Shown here: one piece after another, positions 44,461-52,811 of the stretch
How the letters are laid out: every line of letters starts with the position of its first letter
How positions within the stretch are numbered: the stretch's first letter is position 1
Assembly: GCF_900129975.1 (NCBI RefSeq)
Contig: NZ_FSRG01000003.1
Coordinates: forward strand, 856,997 to 920,996
DNA length: 64,000 nucleotides
Source: Halodesulfovibrio marinisediminis DSM 17456
GTDB taxonomy: Bacteria > Desulfobacterota > Desulfovibrionia > Desulfovibrionales > Desulfovibrionaceae
Direction: 5' to 3'
Notes under the pieces: generated by a model
Database searches by the model: none
The model's input: only the letters and a program-made list of their open reading frames with translations
Told to the model about the DNA's origin: nothing
Translations under genes and position numbers: made by a program

Positions 44461-45534
44461 ATGAATAAAATTATACTGAACCTTATGTGCTCACTATTTG
44501 TTCTCGTCACATTGCCCGACTATGCTCAAAGCAACATCACTAAGCTGGATAATATTAAAGCCCAAAAGGTCTCAGACGTAACGTCTATCAATGTCCGTGA
44601 AAAGATAATTCTTGGTGGCGCGGAACAGTGGATATCAATCCAAAGTGAGGATACTTCAAACCCCATCTTATTAATTCTTCACGGCGGCCCTGGTTTTGCC
44701 ATGATGCCCTTATTCCATATCAGCAATAGCGAACTTGAAAATTACTTCATCGTAGTCAACTGGGATCAAAGAGGGGCGGGAATGTCATACTCATCCAATA
44801 TTCCCAAAGAGACTATGACTCTCTCACAGCTTCTATCAGATGCACACGAATTAACAGGGTACTTAAGAATACGTTTTAATCGTAAAAAGATATTTATTCT
44901 GGGACATTCTTTCGGCACCATTCTGGGTACTTTTTTGATACGTGATTATCCAGAAGATTACTATGCATATGGCGGTATTGGGCAGGTAGTTAACGTTATT
45001 GAAAATGAGCAGCTAAGCTATGACTTTGCCTTAGAACAAGCGTATAAAGACAGTAATAGAAAGGCCATTGATGAACTTAACAACATAGGTCGCCCAAATG
45101 AAGCAGGTGAATATAGCGACGATTCTGGCTATGATATCACCATGAAATGGGTAGGCTATTATGGCGGTGAACTCTATGGAAAAAGAGATTCCGAAGAAAT
45201 AGAACGTACTATTCTCAATAGTAAAATGTATGAAAATATACGAGATGATGTCATTAAAGGCTGGTCTTTTTCGCAAGAGTTATTCAATGATAACGCGATT
45301 TGGTCTTTTGACTTTCGATTAAGTGTTAATCACGTGGATGTCCCCATGTATTTTTTTACCGGACGCCATGACTACGACACGCCATGTACACTTGTTAAGC
45401 AATACTACAACACGTTATCTGCTCCGATAAAAGAGATCATATGGTTTGAAAACTCGTCCCATTTTCCATTTTATGAAGAACCACAAAAATTTAATAAAAT
45501 GATTATTGAAAAGTTTACCACTCATCCCTTTTAG
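44461..45534 (+). CDS. Exported alpha/beta hydrolase (S33, prolyl-iminopeptidase-like)
   Basis: This protein of about 357 residues has a Sec signal peptide ending near DYAQS and an S33-type hydrolase core: oxyanion motif LHGGPGFAM, WDQRGAGMS, nucleophile GHSFGTILG, acid in GRHDYDTP and His in SSHFPF. The fold and motifs match proline iminopeptidases and related exported esterases; the substrate is unclear. ATG 44461 has AAGG upstream. It stands alone and ends at a bidirectional terminator. Confidence 0.9.
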   Translation: MNKIILNLMCSLFVLVTLPDYAQSNITKLDNIKAQKVSDVTSINVREKIILGGAEQWISIQSEDTSNPILLILHGGPGFAMMPLFHISNSELENYFIVVNWDQRGAGMSYSSNIPKETMTLSQLLSDAHELTGYLRIRFNRKKIFILGHSFGTILGTFLIRDYPEDYYAYGGIGQVVNVIENEQLSYDFALEQAYKDSNRKAIDELNNIGRPNEAGEYSDDSGYDITMKWVGYYGGELYGKRDSEEIERTILNSKMYENIRDDVIKGWSFSQELFNDNAIWSFDFRLSVNHVDVPMYFFTGRHDYDTPCTLVKQYYNTLSAPIKEIIWFENSSHFPFYEEPQKFNKMIIEKFTTHPF

Positions 45535-45627
45535 CCCAATTTGCACAGCTTTTCTAAACAACGCTCTTTAGTTAAAATTAAATCGAGTCAGTAACTTATT
45601 TTGATCTAAACAATATTTCGCTAACCA

Positions 45628-45660
45628 TAAAAAAAGTTCTTGTATAACAAGAACTTTTTT
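45628..45660. terminator. Bidirectional terminator between the hydrolase and the lipid cluster
   Basis: AAAAAAGTTCTTGT and ACAAGAACTTTTTT form a stem with runs of A and T on both sides. It can end both the plus-strand hydrolase and the minus-strand polyene operon. Confidence 0.88.
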
Positions 45661-45717
45661 AAACTCTTCTAAATGTGAATAGCCCGACTAACAGAAGTCG
45701 AACCTGTGACTTGTCGT

Positions 45718-46893
45718 TTACCAATCAGCAAGTTTGCCCATACTATTCCTTGGCAACTCACTGCCAATAGATATCTTCTTTGGCAACTCAGCAACACTGC
45801 AGCGTTCACGGCACCAAGCATGCAGATCTTTCTTTAGTTGCTTCCAGTCTCTGCACTCTGCATTGGGCACAATATACGCTTTAAGTCTGTTTCCTTCTTC
45901 AGGGCGCATCAAACGAACAGCACATTCAACTATATCAGAATGCTCCAGAATCACTTGTCGAACCCGATCTGGATACACATTACGTCCTGCCACTTGAACT
46001 GCATTATCTTTACGACGAAAAGGCATAAAAGAACGTGGGGAATCCCAACGCACATTGTCAGGAAACGGCAAAGCACAGATTATATTTCCCACCCCGTCAG
46101 TACGTTGCAGTAAATCATTTTCCATCCCCCAGTAAGGAAAAAGTTCATATGGAGTATCCGGTAGCGTTCTATATCCAACGCCACCTGTTTCGGACGATCC
46201 ATACACTTCCACAATTCTTGAAAAGCCGTCAGCTCTAAGCTTCAGAATAACCTCAGCTGGACATGGACCTGTTGAGGTTATCCCGACTACATCCCTGCCG
46301 CATGATAAATGTAAATCTGACTGACCCTTCCAAAACATTGGAAAAGCAATCACAACATCACCGTCCTGCAATAAATTAATAAATGATTGCCCTGGGTATG
46401 GTGGAACAATAAGGCGATCAACCTTTAAGATGGTTGGGAGAAGCACCGTAAAAAGGAATCCATAAATATGGTGCTGTGGAACGACGCATACAATTCTGGA
46501 ACAATCCTTAACAAGAGTTGCTAAAAATCGGGCCTCTTGCTCCAGTAACTTCAAAGACTGCTCACAAACAACCGGAACTCCTGTTGAGCCGGAAGTGCGG
46601 AAAAAAAGTACTGCTGGACCATTCTCCCACTGTGCATAAACATTACGACACACAGTGCGTACCGGCTGAGATAAAACATCGTTCCAGTCATCAGCTTTGG
46701 CACCAAGCATCTCACATAGCTGTTTATAGACATCTAGCTTATCGTCTACAGTCAGTGCAGGAAACGCCTCTTCTAAGGAGCTGGCAACGTCTACATTATC
46801 TCCTTGCAGCAACCCGCCGCCCTTTTCCAACAAACGCGAGCGCAACATGCTGATCAACAACAGTTCAACATCAAAAGACGTAAAAATACTCAT
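45718..46893 (-). CDS. Acyl/aryl-AMP ligase of the polyene cluster
   Basis: This 391-residue adenylate-forming enzyme has the P-loop FFRTSGSTGVPV, EVYGSSETGGVGYRT and GRNVYPDRVRQVILE, with the terminal Lys region SMGKLADW. It is shorter than usual ANL ligases. In aryl-polyene clusters such a ligase loads the starter acid onto the ACP. It is the last gene of the operon; its ATG (46893) overlaps the stop of the CLF-like gene as ATGA. Confidence 0.88.
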   Translation of the reverse strand: MSIFTSFDVELLLISMLRSRLLEKGGGLLQGDNVDVASSLEEAFPALTVDDKLDVYKQLCEMLGAKADDWNDVLSQPVRTVCRNVYAQWENGPAVLFFRTSGSTGVPVVCEQSLKLLEQEARFLATLVKDCSRIVCVVPQHHIYGFLFTVLLPTILKVDRLIVPPYPGQSFINLLQDGDVVIAFPMFWKGQSDLHLSCGRDVVGITSTGPCPAEVILKLRADGFSRIVEVYGSSETGGVGYRTLPDTPYELFPYWGMENDLLQRTDGVGNIICALPFPDNVRWDSPRSFMPFRRKDNAVQVAGRNVYPDRVRQVILEHSDIVECAVRLMRPEEGNRLKAYIVPNAECRDWKQLKKDLHAWCRERCSVAELPKKISIGSELPRNSMGKLADW

Positions 46894-47714
46894 GCACAAG
46901 AACCATTAATAGAAATTACTGACTCAAGACCTGATGCATCATTACAACGCACAGCTACATCCTGCTTCAAGGCAATCGCTCTTGCGACTTCCAAAGCTTG
47001 CCCTGCCGGAAAAGCAGATTTAATTGGGTCTGGCGCAGTTCCACGCTGAATCAGCACTTCTTTTAGCTTTCCACGCTTTCCCACTTTATCTCGCGTTAAC
47101 AACATAAACATCGAGCCTTCAGCTGGGGAACTATGCGGAAAAGAATTTTCAATGGCTTCACCATCTACAGCCGCAATAGCGTCGCACAACGTAGAGTCAT
47201 ATTCGTCCACGGCACCTACGAGAACTGCATCAACACGCCCTTCATCTAACCAGCAACGTGCAGATACAAGAGCAGAAGCAAAAGACGTTTCAAATTGATT
47301 TATACTCAGACAAGGGCCAGCAATACCAAGCTTCAAAGAAATGATGGATGCAGCAATATTATGCACAGAGGTAGAAAAAGCGAGCGGGGAGGCAAGCTTG
47401 GCACCAAAGTCGTGAATAGAATCCAAAAAATCAAATGTCGTACGTGCTGGCCCATAACCAGTAGCAACTATTACACCTAATCTTCCAGAGTCAAACGACT
47501 CAACCGACATACCAGCATCCCTAAGAGCCAAGTTAGCACCAAGCAAGGCTAAACGACTATACTGAGAAGTTCTTCGTAGCTCCCGTTTAGTATGAAACTG
47601 CTCCAACATCTGAACATCGGCTGTTTTTGCCAAATCTAACTCTTTCTCAGCAAGGACATCAAAAGAACTCCCTTCCGGAGTCACTATACCCATCCCCATA
47701 ATGGCACATGACAT
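46890..47714 (-). CDS. Ketosynthase-like protein without catalytic Cys (chain-length-factor type)
   Basis: This 274-residue protein matches the first two thirds of a KS but stops before the His-containing end. At the position of the active Cys it has Glu142 (GPCLSINQFETSFAS against the ACSSG of active enzymes), so it cannot condense. It is like the CLF partner of type II KS pairs and lies 1 base after an intact KS, with which it should form a heterodimer that sets chain length. The Cys to Glu change is unusual; many CLFs have Gln. Confidence 0.8.
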   Translation of the reverse strand: MSCAIMGMGIVTPEGSSFDVLAEKELDLAKTADVQMLEQFHTKRELRRTSQYSRLALLGANLALRDAGMSVESFDSGRLGVIVATGYGPARTTFDFLDSIHDFGAKLASPLAFSTSVHNIAASIISLKLGIAGPCLSINQFETSFASALVSARCWLDEGRVDAVLVGAVDEYDSTLCDAIAAVDGEAIENSFPHSSPAEGSMFMLLTRDKVGKRGKLKEVLIQRGTAPDPIKSAFPAGQALEVARAIALKQDVAVRCNDASGLESVISINGSCA

Positions 47715-47715
47715 A

Positions 47716-48894
47716 TTACAACTCCTTCGAAAAGATCAGCACAGAGTTATTCCCACCAAATGCTAATGATTCAGAAAGGCCATAACGAGCAACGATGGAA
47801 GTCTCACTACTTACCGGGCACACAGCAAAACCATCTTCCGGTTCATCAAAGCCAACGCTTGCAGGCAACTTCTGATCAAGCAACGCCTGAATAACAAATA
47901 CAGCTTCAATCGCTCCGGCAGCACCAAGTGTATGGCCGGTAAATCCTTTTGTGGCTGACACAAGCGTATCAGGGAACATGTCGGTCAATACGCGAGACTC
48001 TACCCTGTCATTATCTGGAGTTGCAGTGCCATGAACATTAATAAAATCCACATCGTCACGGGTAATTCCCGCCTGCTCCAGCGCACTTTCAATGGCACGC
48101 TTCACCCCATCCCCCTCGGGTGCGGGAGCGGTCAAATGATATGCATCTGCAGAGGTTCCATACCCCGCGCATTCAGCCTGCAAAGCAATCCCACGCGCTT
48201 CAGCATCTTTCCGTTTTTCAAGCACCAGCATCGCAGCGCCTTCTCCAAGATTCAGCCCCTTGCGTCCAGCATCAAAAGGCTTACACGGTTCTGAATCGTA
48301 TACCCCGAGACGAATGAATCCATTGTAAGAAACAAGACTGAGTTCATCCACGCCTCCGGCCAGAACAATATCGCAGACATCATTTTCTAACCACGACATG
48401 CCCAACCCAATAGCATCAGTACCAGATGAACAGGCATTCACAACTGTTTGGCAAGGCCCGGAAAGTCCCAAGTACTTCGAAACAGCGAGCGCTGGATTAG
48501 AATGCAACCATGAGGAAACCTGACTCACGGACTTCCACCCATGCTTCTTATGCGCAAAATAGTCATCGGCAAAATTAAGCGAAGCACCGGTAGTTGTACC
48601 TATACAAACACCAACACGCTTGTTTACAAGATCTTGTGGTGTAAGTTGAGCCTGAACCAACGCCTCCTGAACAACCTGCATCAGCATACGAACAGAAAGA
48701 GAATCTTCTGAACATGCCGCTGGTGAAAAATTCTGCACCTCAAAAACAGGATACACTACATCCAGTTCACAACTAATTCGTTTAGGTGGCGCAGCAAGAC
48801 GGGCTCCAGAGTATAGAGTGTCCATAACAGCTGACACCCCTTGCCCTGCAGCACATAAAATCCCCATTCCGGTGACACTGGTACGGCATTTCAT
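47716..48894 (-). CDS. Beta-ketoacyl-ACP synthase (KS I)
   Basis: This 392-residue enzyme has the full Cys-His-His set: VVNACSSGTDAIG, NVHGTATPDND and KGFTGHTLGAAGAIEA. It is the likely elongating half of the KS-CLF pair with the following gene. It starts after the ACP gene stop with 1 base between, and belongs to the FabF/type II polyketide family. Confidence 0.92.
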   Translation of the reverse strand: MKCRTSVTGMGILCAAGQGVSAVMDTLYSGARLAAPPKRISCELDVVYPVFEVQNFSPAACSEDSLSVRMLMQVVQEALVQAQLTPQDLVNKRVGVCIGTTTGASLNFADDYFAHKKHGWKSVSQVSSWLHSNPALAVSKYLGLSGPCQTVVNACSSGTDAIGLGMSWLENDVCDIVLAGGVDELSLVSYNGFIRLGVYDSEPCKPFDAGRKGLNLGEGAAMLVLEKRKDAEARGIALQAECAGYGTSADAYHLTAPAPEGDGVKRAIESALEQAGITRDDVDFINVHGTATPDNDRVESRVLTDMFPDTLVSATKGFTGHTLGAAGAIEAVFVIQALLDQKLPASVGFDEPEDGFAVCPVSSETSIVARYGLSESLAFGGNNSVLIFSKEL

Positions 48895-48895
48895 A

Positions 48896-49150
48896 CTACG
48901 CCTGACGCTCTTCGATAAATGCAGCTAAAGCGTTGAGAGAGGAGAAGGCGACTCGGTCTTCTTCAATATTTTCGATCACTACACCAAAATGCTTTTCTAC
49001 CAAGACTACAAGTTCTACTGCATCAAGGGAATCCAGACCAAGTCCATCGTCACCAAAAAGAGGCTCATCACCTTTAACTGTTTCAGCCGAAATATCTTCA
49101 ATATATAACTCATCAAGAATTGCTGTAAGCAACTTGTCGTAAACAGACAT
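48896..49150 (-). CDS. Acyl carrier protein 1
   Basis: This 84-residue ACP carries the phosphopantetheine site GLGLDSLDAVELVVL. It is acidic and normal in length. It stands between the acyltransferase and KS genes and should carry the growing chain. A second ACP is encoded at 58573. Confidence 0.95.
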   Translation of the reverse strand: MSVYDKLLTAILDELYIEDISAETVKGDEPLFGDDGLGLDSLDAVELVVLVEKHFGVVIENIEEDRVAFSSLNALAAFIEERQA

Positions 49151-49159
49151 ATTTTCTCC

Positions 49160-50062
49160 TTAATTCCACATGTCAAAAAAATTAAAAATTTGGTATGGTT
49201 GCATCCACGCGAGCCGCTCAAGAGACGTTGCAAAACGTTGAACATACGGACGGCACAATTCTGTTCTCTTGCCAACATTAGCAGGCACAGAAAACACATC
49301 CAGCACATGTGCACGGGCAACACACGCGCCCTCGCGAAGCGTCGCCATTACAGCTACCGGCGCACCCGCAGCAGCCGCAACAGAAATAGGAAACATCGGC
49401 AGCTTAACCTGTTCCCCGAAGTATTTTACATCAACGAGATTTTTGTCACCCGGTAAATACCGATCCCCCATAACGCACACAATCTCGTTACGCTTCAAGG
49501 CCTTCAACATTTCAATCATTCCACCAAAAGGCCCTGATGGATCGATAATGTTTACTGAAGGCCCACGAATGCCTTGTTGAAAAAAGTGCAGATCAACATT
49601 TCCCTGTTCTTGCAACAGCACAACATTAATGGGTACTCCGCCACACGCAAGACCGGCCATGCCTGTCTGCCAGCATCCAACATGGGCAGAAAGAACAATG
49701 AGTCCATTACCTTCTGCAAGCAAAGAACGAATACGCTCATTATCCTCTTCCTGAGCTAAAACAGCACCGCGTCCAAGCACTCGATAAATAATGCGATCCA
49801 ACAAAACCATGCCGAAAGAAAGATTGAGTCGGAACCCTTTCCAGAGTCGCGACAACCAACCGCAAGAGGCAAATCGGCGAGTTAAGTAAGGCTGCGAACG
49901 TCGGCGTACCGAAGGAAGTAAGCTGTACCAAGCGGCTACAAATACAAGAACAATGTACGGCGGAATAATTCCACCAATACGTACCAAAAAATAAAAAAAC
50001 TGATGCCGCAACTGGCCGCCAAGGCTCTTGCTGCTCCATTTAGATGCTGTCATGCTAGTCAT
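49160..50062 (-). CDS. LpxL/HtrB-like lipid acyltransferase
   Basis: This protein of about 300 residues has an N-terminal hydrophobic region and the late-acyltransferase core GLIVLSAHVGCWQTG and IVCVMGDRYLPG. Such enzymes transfer acyl groups from ACP to lipids. Here it may attach the polyene to a lipid anchor. ATG 50062 has AGAGGTC upstream and overlaps the GT2 stop by 8 bases. Confidence 0.88.
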   Translation of the reverse strand: MTSMTASKWSSKSLGGQLRHQFFYFLVRIGGIIPPYIVLVFVAAWYSLLPSVRRRSQPYLTRRFASCGWLSRLWKGFRLNLSFGMVLLDRIIYRVLGRGAVLAQEEDNERIRSLLAEGNGLIVLSAHVGCWQTGMAGLACGGVPINVVLLQEQGNVDLHFFQQGIRGPSVNIIDPSGPFGGMIEMLKALKRNEIVCVMGDRYLPGDKNLVDVKYFGEQVKLPMFPISVAAAAGAPVAVMATLREGACVARAHVLDVFSVPANVGKRTELCRPYVQRFATSLERLAWMQPYQIFNFFDMWN

Positions 50063-51218
50063 GCTGACCTCTAGCCTGCAAACCACTTTGGATAAGGTAA
50101 GACAACAACCAAATGATTCCACCGACCAAAACAGCGGCCACGGGTGCCACAATCAAAGACCCGATTACCCATTCCCACAAACGGTCCAACGCCTGATAGC
50201 CAAGCGTTTCCATTGATATTTCAGTAAGCCATCGTCCATGGCAAACATAGTGTCCGACCTCAATACAAATGGCAGGCACAAAAGGTGGAATACATAACTG
50301 ACTGACGGCCAGCCCGCATATTTTGTTTAATCGCAACCACCCCGCCAGTAATAAAATACCGATAGAATGCAACCCGATAAGAGGAAGCGTCCCTAAAACC
50401 GCGCCCAGCGCGCCAGAAAGAGCCAACTCATGCGGAGTAGCCTCGTCTTCAAGCAGCATACGCAACGAACGAATAGGATGGGTTACGGTAATACCTTCTT
50501 CCAGCGAAGAGGAAAACTTACCGTGCGGTAAAGGAAGCATAGAGCGCATTGTCAGTCGCGTGTTAAGCAGACTGATGGTCACATTATCTTTAAGCTTATG
50601 AAAGTGAGATACGCGCTCTTCCGACTTTGGATAATATACAGATATCGGCACCGTTTTCAGTGGAATACCAGCCCATGCGGCCTTGGCAAGCACTTCAATT
50701 TCAAACGCATACCGAGTTTCACTCAACTTTAGATTATTCAGCAGAGCAACGGGGTACGCCCTGAATCCGCTTTGCGGATCGCTAACATCCCATCCCGTCT
50801 GGACTCGCAACCAGAACCGTGAAAATTGACGGCCAAATTTTGATGAACCAGGCACATTCGGCACAGAGAAATCTCGTGCTCCTACGTAAAGCGCATTCTG
50901 ATCTTCTTCCAGAGCAGCAAAAAAAACTTCAAGATCTTCCGGAAAATGCTGTCCATCTGCATCAATAGTAACAATGTGTGTCTTCCCAAGAGCCGCTGCT
51001 TTCTTTGCAGCAGTCAAGATAGCTGCTCCCTTGCCCATGTTCTTCTCATGTTTAACCACATGACAAGGTAAACCGGACAGAGTTTCCGCACCCCCATCAG
51101 TGCTGCCGTCGTCAACAACAAGAAGATGCGGATGCTGCTCAAGAACACCGCTTGCCACACTGCGCAACGTTGCACCGTGGTTATATACAGGAATAACGAC
51201 TAAAATATCATCACGCAT
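50055..51218 (-). CDS. GT2 glycosyltransferase fused to DUF2062
   Basis: This protein of about 387 residues has a GT-A domain (VVIPVYNHGATLRSV, LLVVDDGSTDGG, TIDADGQH) and a C-terminal DUF2062 membrane domain (LGAVLGTLPLIGLHSIGILLLAG, then two helices). The first resembles dolichol-phosphate-mannose-type enzymes. The fusion is usual in aryl-polyene clusters and may glycosylate the lipid. It begins 2 bases after the thioesterase stop. Confidence 0.88.
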   Translation of the reverse strand: MRDDILVVIPVYNHGATLRSVASGVLEQHPHLLVVDDGSTDGGAETLSGLPCHVVKHEKNMGKGAAILTAAKKAAALGKTHIVTIDADGQHFPEDLEVFFAALEEDQNALYVGARDFSVPNVPGSSKFGRQFSRFWLRVQTGWDVSDPQSGFRAYPVALLNNLKLSETRYAFEIEVLAKAAWAGIPLKTVPISVYYPKSEERVSHFHKLKDNVTISLLNTRLTMRSMLPLPHGKFSSSLEEGITVTHPIRSLRMLLEDEATPHELALSGALGAVLGTLPLIGLHSIGILLLAGWLRLNKICGLAVSQLCIPPFVPAICIEVGHYVCHGRWLTEISMETLGYQALDRLWEWVIGSLIVAPVAAVLVGGIIWLLSYLIQSGLQARGQHD

Positions 51219-51220
51219 TG

Positions 51221-51676
51221 CTACAACGCCCCGCTTGACCAACGGGAAAGAAAACCCTGATAGAAGTCAGGTGGTGTCACAAGAAGCTCTCTTTCAAGCG
51301 TCACCATCAACAACACGGAGTAACCGCGCGTAACAACTTCATCCTGTTCATTGCGAATATAAAATTCATACGACAGCTTGGCGGCTTCACTCCAATGAAG
51401 CAATGCCTCAACGGAGCAAGTGTCACCATACTCAAGGGGCTTAATGTAATCGACATGCATCTGCTTGATAGGCGTTACAATCCCCTGCTTGTAAAAATCC
51501 ATATAGCCAATGCCCAAAGAGTCACCCAGAGCAACTCGGGCGTCTTCAAAATAACTGGGATATCGGCCGTGCCAGACAATGCCCAAAGGATCTACTTCTT
51601 CAAATCGAATCCGCCTTTCAACCTTACAGGAAAGCGGCTTTGGTCCATCAGAGGAACGGAAATACGGCTTAATCAC
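51221..51676 (-). CDS. 4HBT/YbgC-type thioesterase
   Basis: This protein of about 151 residues has a hotdog core: RIRFEEVDPLGIVWHGRYPSYFEDAR, in which the Asp in VDPLG is the catalytic residue, and QMHVDYIKPLEYGD. GTG at 51676 has GGAGGG upstream and overlaps the dehydratase stop by 4 bases. It should release the acyl chain or clear wrongly loaded ACP. Confidence 0.88.
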   Translation of the reverse strand: MIKPYFRSSDGPKPLSCKVERRIRFEEVDPLGIVWHGRYPSYFEDARVALGDSLGIGYMDFYKQGIVTPIKQMHVDYIKPLEYGDTCSVEALLHWSEAAKLSYEFYIRNEQDEVVTRGYSVLLMVTLERELLVTPPDFYQGFLSRWSSGAL

Positions 51677-52062
51677 ACACCCTCCGTACTGCCTGCTACA
51701 CGGGCGAGCTGCAATGTAAAGGAGGAGGCAACACCATTTTCTGTTGTCAAACGAACATTTACAGAAGAACACTCCTTATTAGCAGGAGTACAAGACACAG
51801 CCACGTCCATATCCGGCGATACAGGCTGAACGAACTTTGCATTGCTAATGGCAGAAATTTCCAAGCTGTTTCCACAAATGCGTTCAGCAGTAACCACGCC
51901 CATCAACATCTGAACTATGCCAGGCAAAATAGGACGTTCGGGAAAATGGCCTTCAAATCCTACAAACGATACAGGCAGCCGAAAGTGAGATACCCACTGC
52001 CCTGTTTCCCCCTGCTGCACCGAGGTCATTGCATTGATAAGTTCTTTACGCACCCTGTTCAT
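51673..52062 (-). CDS. Hotdog 3-hydroxyacyl-ACP dehydratase-like protein 1
   Basis: This 129-residue protein has the FabZ-like core FEGHFPERPILPGIVQM with the catalytic His and a Glu/Gln-containing helix replaced by VQMLMGVV. It should remove water from 3-hydroxyacyl-ACP to give the double bond. Its ATG overlaps the DUF3261 gene stop by 4 bases. A second dehydratase is encoded at 55851. Confidence 0.85.
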   Translation of the reverse strand: MNRVRKELINAMTSVQQGETGQWVSHFRLPVSFVGFEGHFPERPILPGIVQMLMGVVTAERICGNSLEISAISNAKFVQPVSPDMDVAVSCTPANKECSSVNVRLTTENGVASSFTLQLARVAGSTEGV

Positions 52063-52811
52063 TTCTTCTCTCCCTCGGCAACAGACACAACGACAAATTT
52101 AACACGTGCATTTATCTCGTTATTCTCTGGCTCTAAATATACAAGCATTGTCGGCATCCATTGAGAACCGACAGATGTATGATTACTGTACGTTGCTTTC
52201 CACAACAGTGAAGACTCGTTATACACGGCTGTTTCACCGCGCACGACTTTAGCTACCCCATTGCCCCCAACAGCTTGTCCGAGCTGCTGATCCTCCACTT
52301 GGGGATGACCAACGGTAATGTTACCAAGCGGCTGTGGCATAAAAGTATTTGTCAGACAAATTTGTCCTTCGCACCGCTGCAAAATTTTTCTTTGCCCATC
52401 AGAACGAGCAGAATCGCTTTCTAAAGGCATATAGTTTACCAACATCCGGCGAACGCTTCTCACCACCAGTTTGCGCACCTGTGATAATCCGATACCGGGT
52501 AGCGTCGAATGAAGCTGTTCCCCCTCCGGCATCACAGATACATCAAAAAGCTTGGTCCCTAATTCGGAAAATGTAACAAGTCGGGCAATCCGAGTTACAC
52601 CGTTTAAATGCATAAGGCCTTGGAAGGTAAAACTCTTGCCGTTGGTCGACACATCTCCGGACAGTCTTATTCGATACATCGCCTTGCTTTGACTCCAATG
52701 GGTTACGGCTTCAATAGCAACGTCACCATCAGGAGGCATCGGATGCGGATCGATACTGCCTGCGGAGCACCCCGTCAGCAAGCAACAAAAGAGTACTAAT
52801 AAACGAATCAT
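52059..52811 (-). CDS. DUF3261 lipoprotein
   Basis: This 250-residue protein has a lipoprotein signal (CCLLTGCSAG) and a LolB-like beta layout (SKAMYRIRLSGDVSTNGKS, FTFQGLMHLNG). DUF3261 proteins occur only in such polyene/resorcinol clusters and may receive the lipid at the outer membrane. Its ATG overlaps the MMPL stop by 4 bases. Confidence 0.85.
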   Translation of the reverse strand: MIRLLVLFCCLLTGCSAGSIDPHPMPPDGDVAIEAVTHWSQSKAMYRIRLSGDVSTNGKSFTFQGLMHLNGVTRIARLVTFSELGTKLFDVSVMPEGEQLHSTLPGIGLSQVRKLVVRSVRRMLVNYMPLESDSARSDGQRKILQRCEGQICLTNTFMPQPLGNITVGHPQVEDQQLGQAVGGNGVAKVVRGETAVYNESSLLWKATYSNHTSVGSQWMPTMLVYLEPENNEINARVKFVVVSVAEGEKK

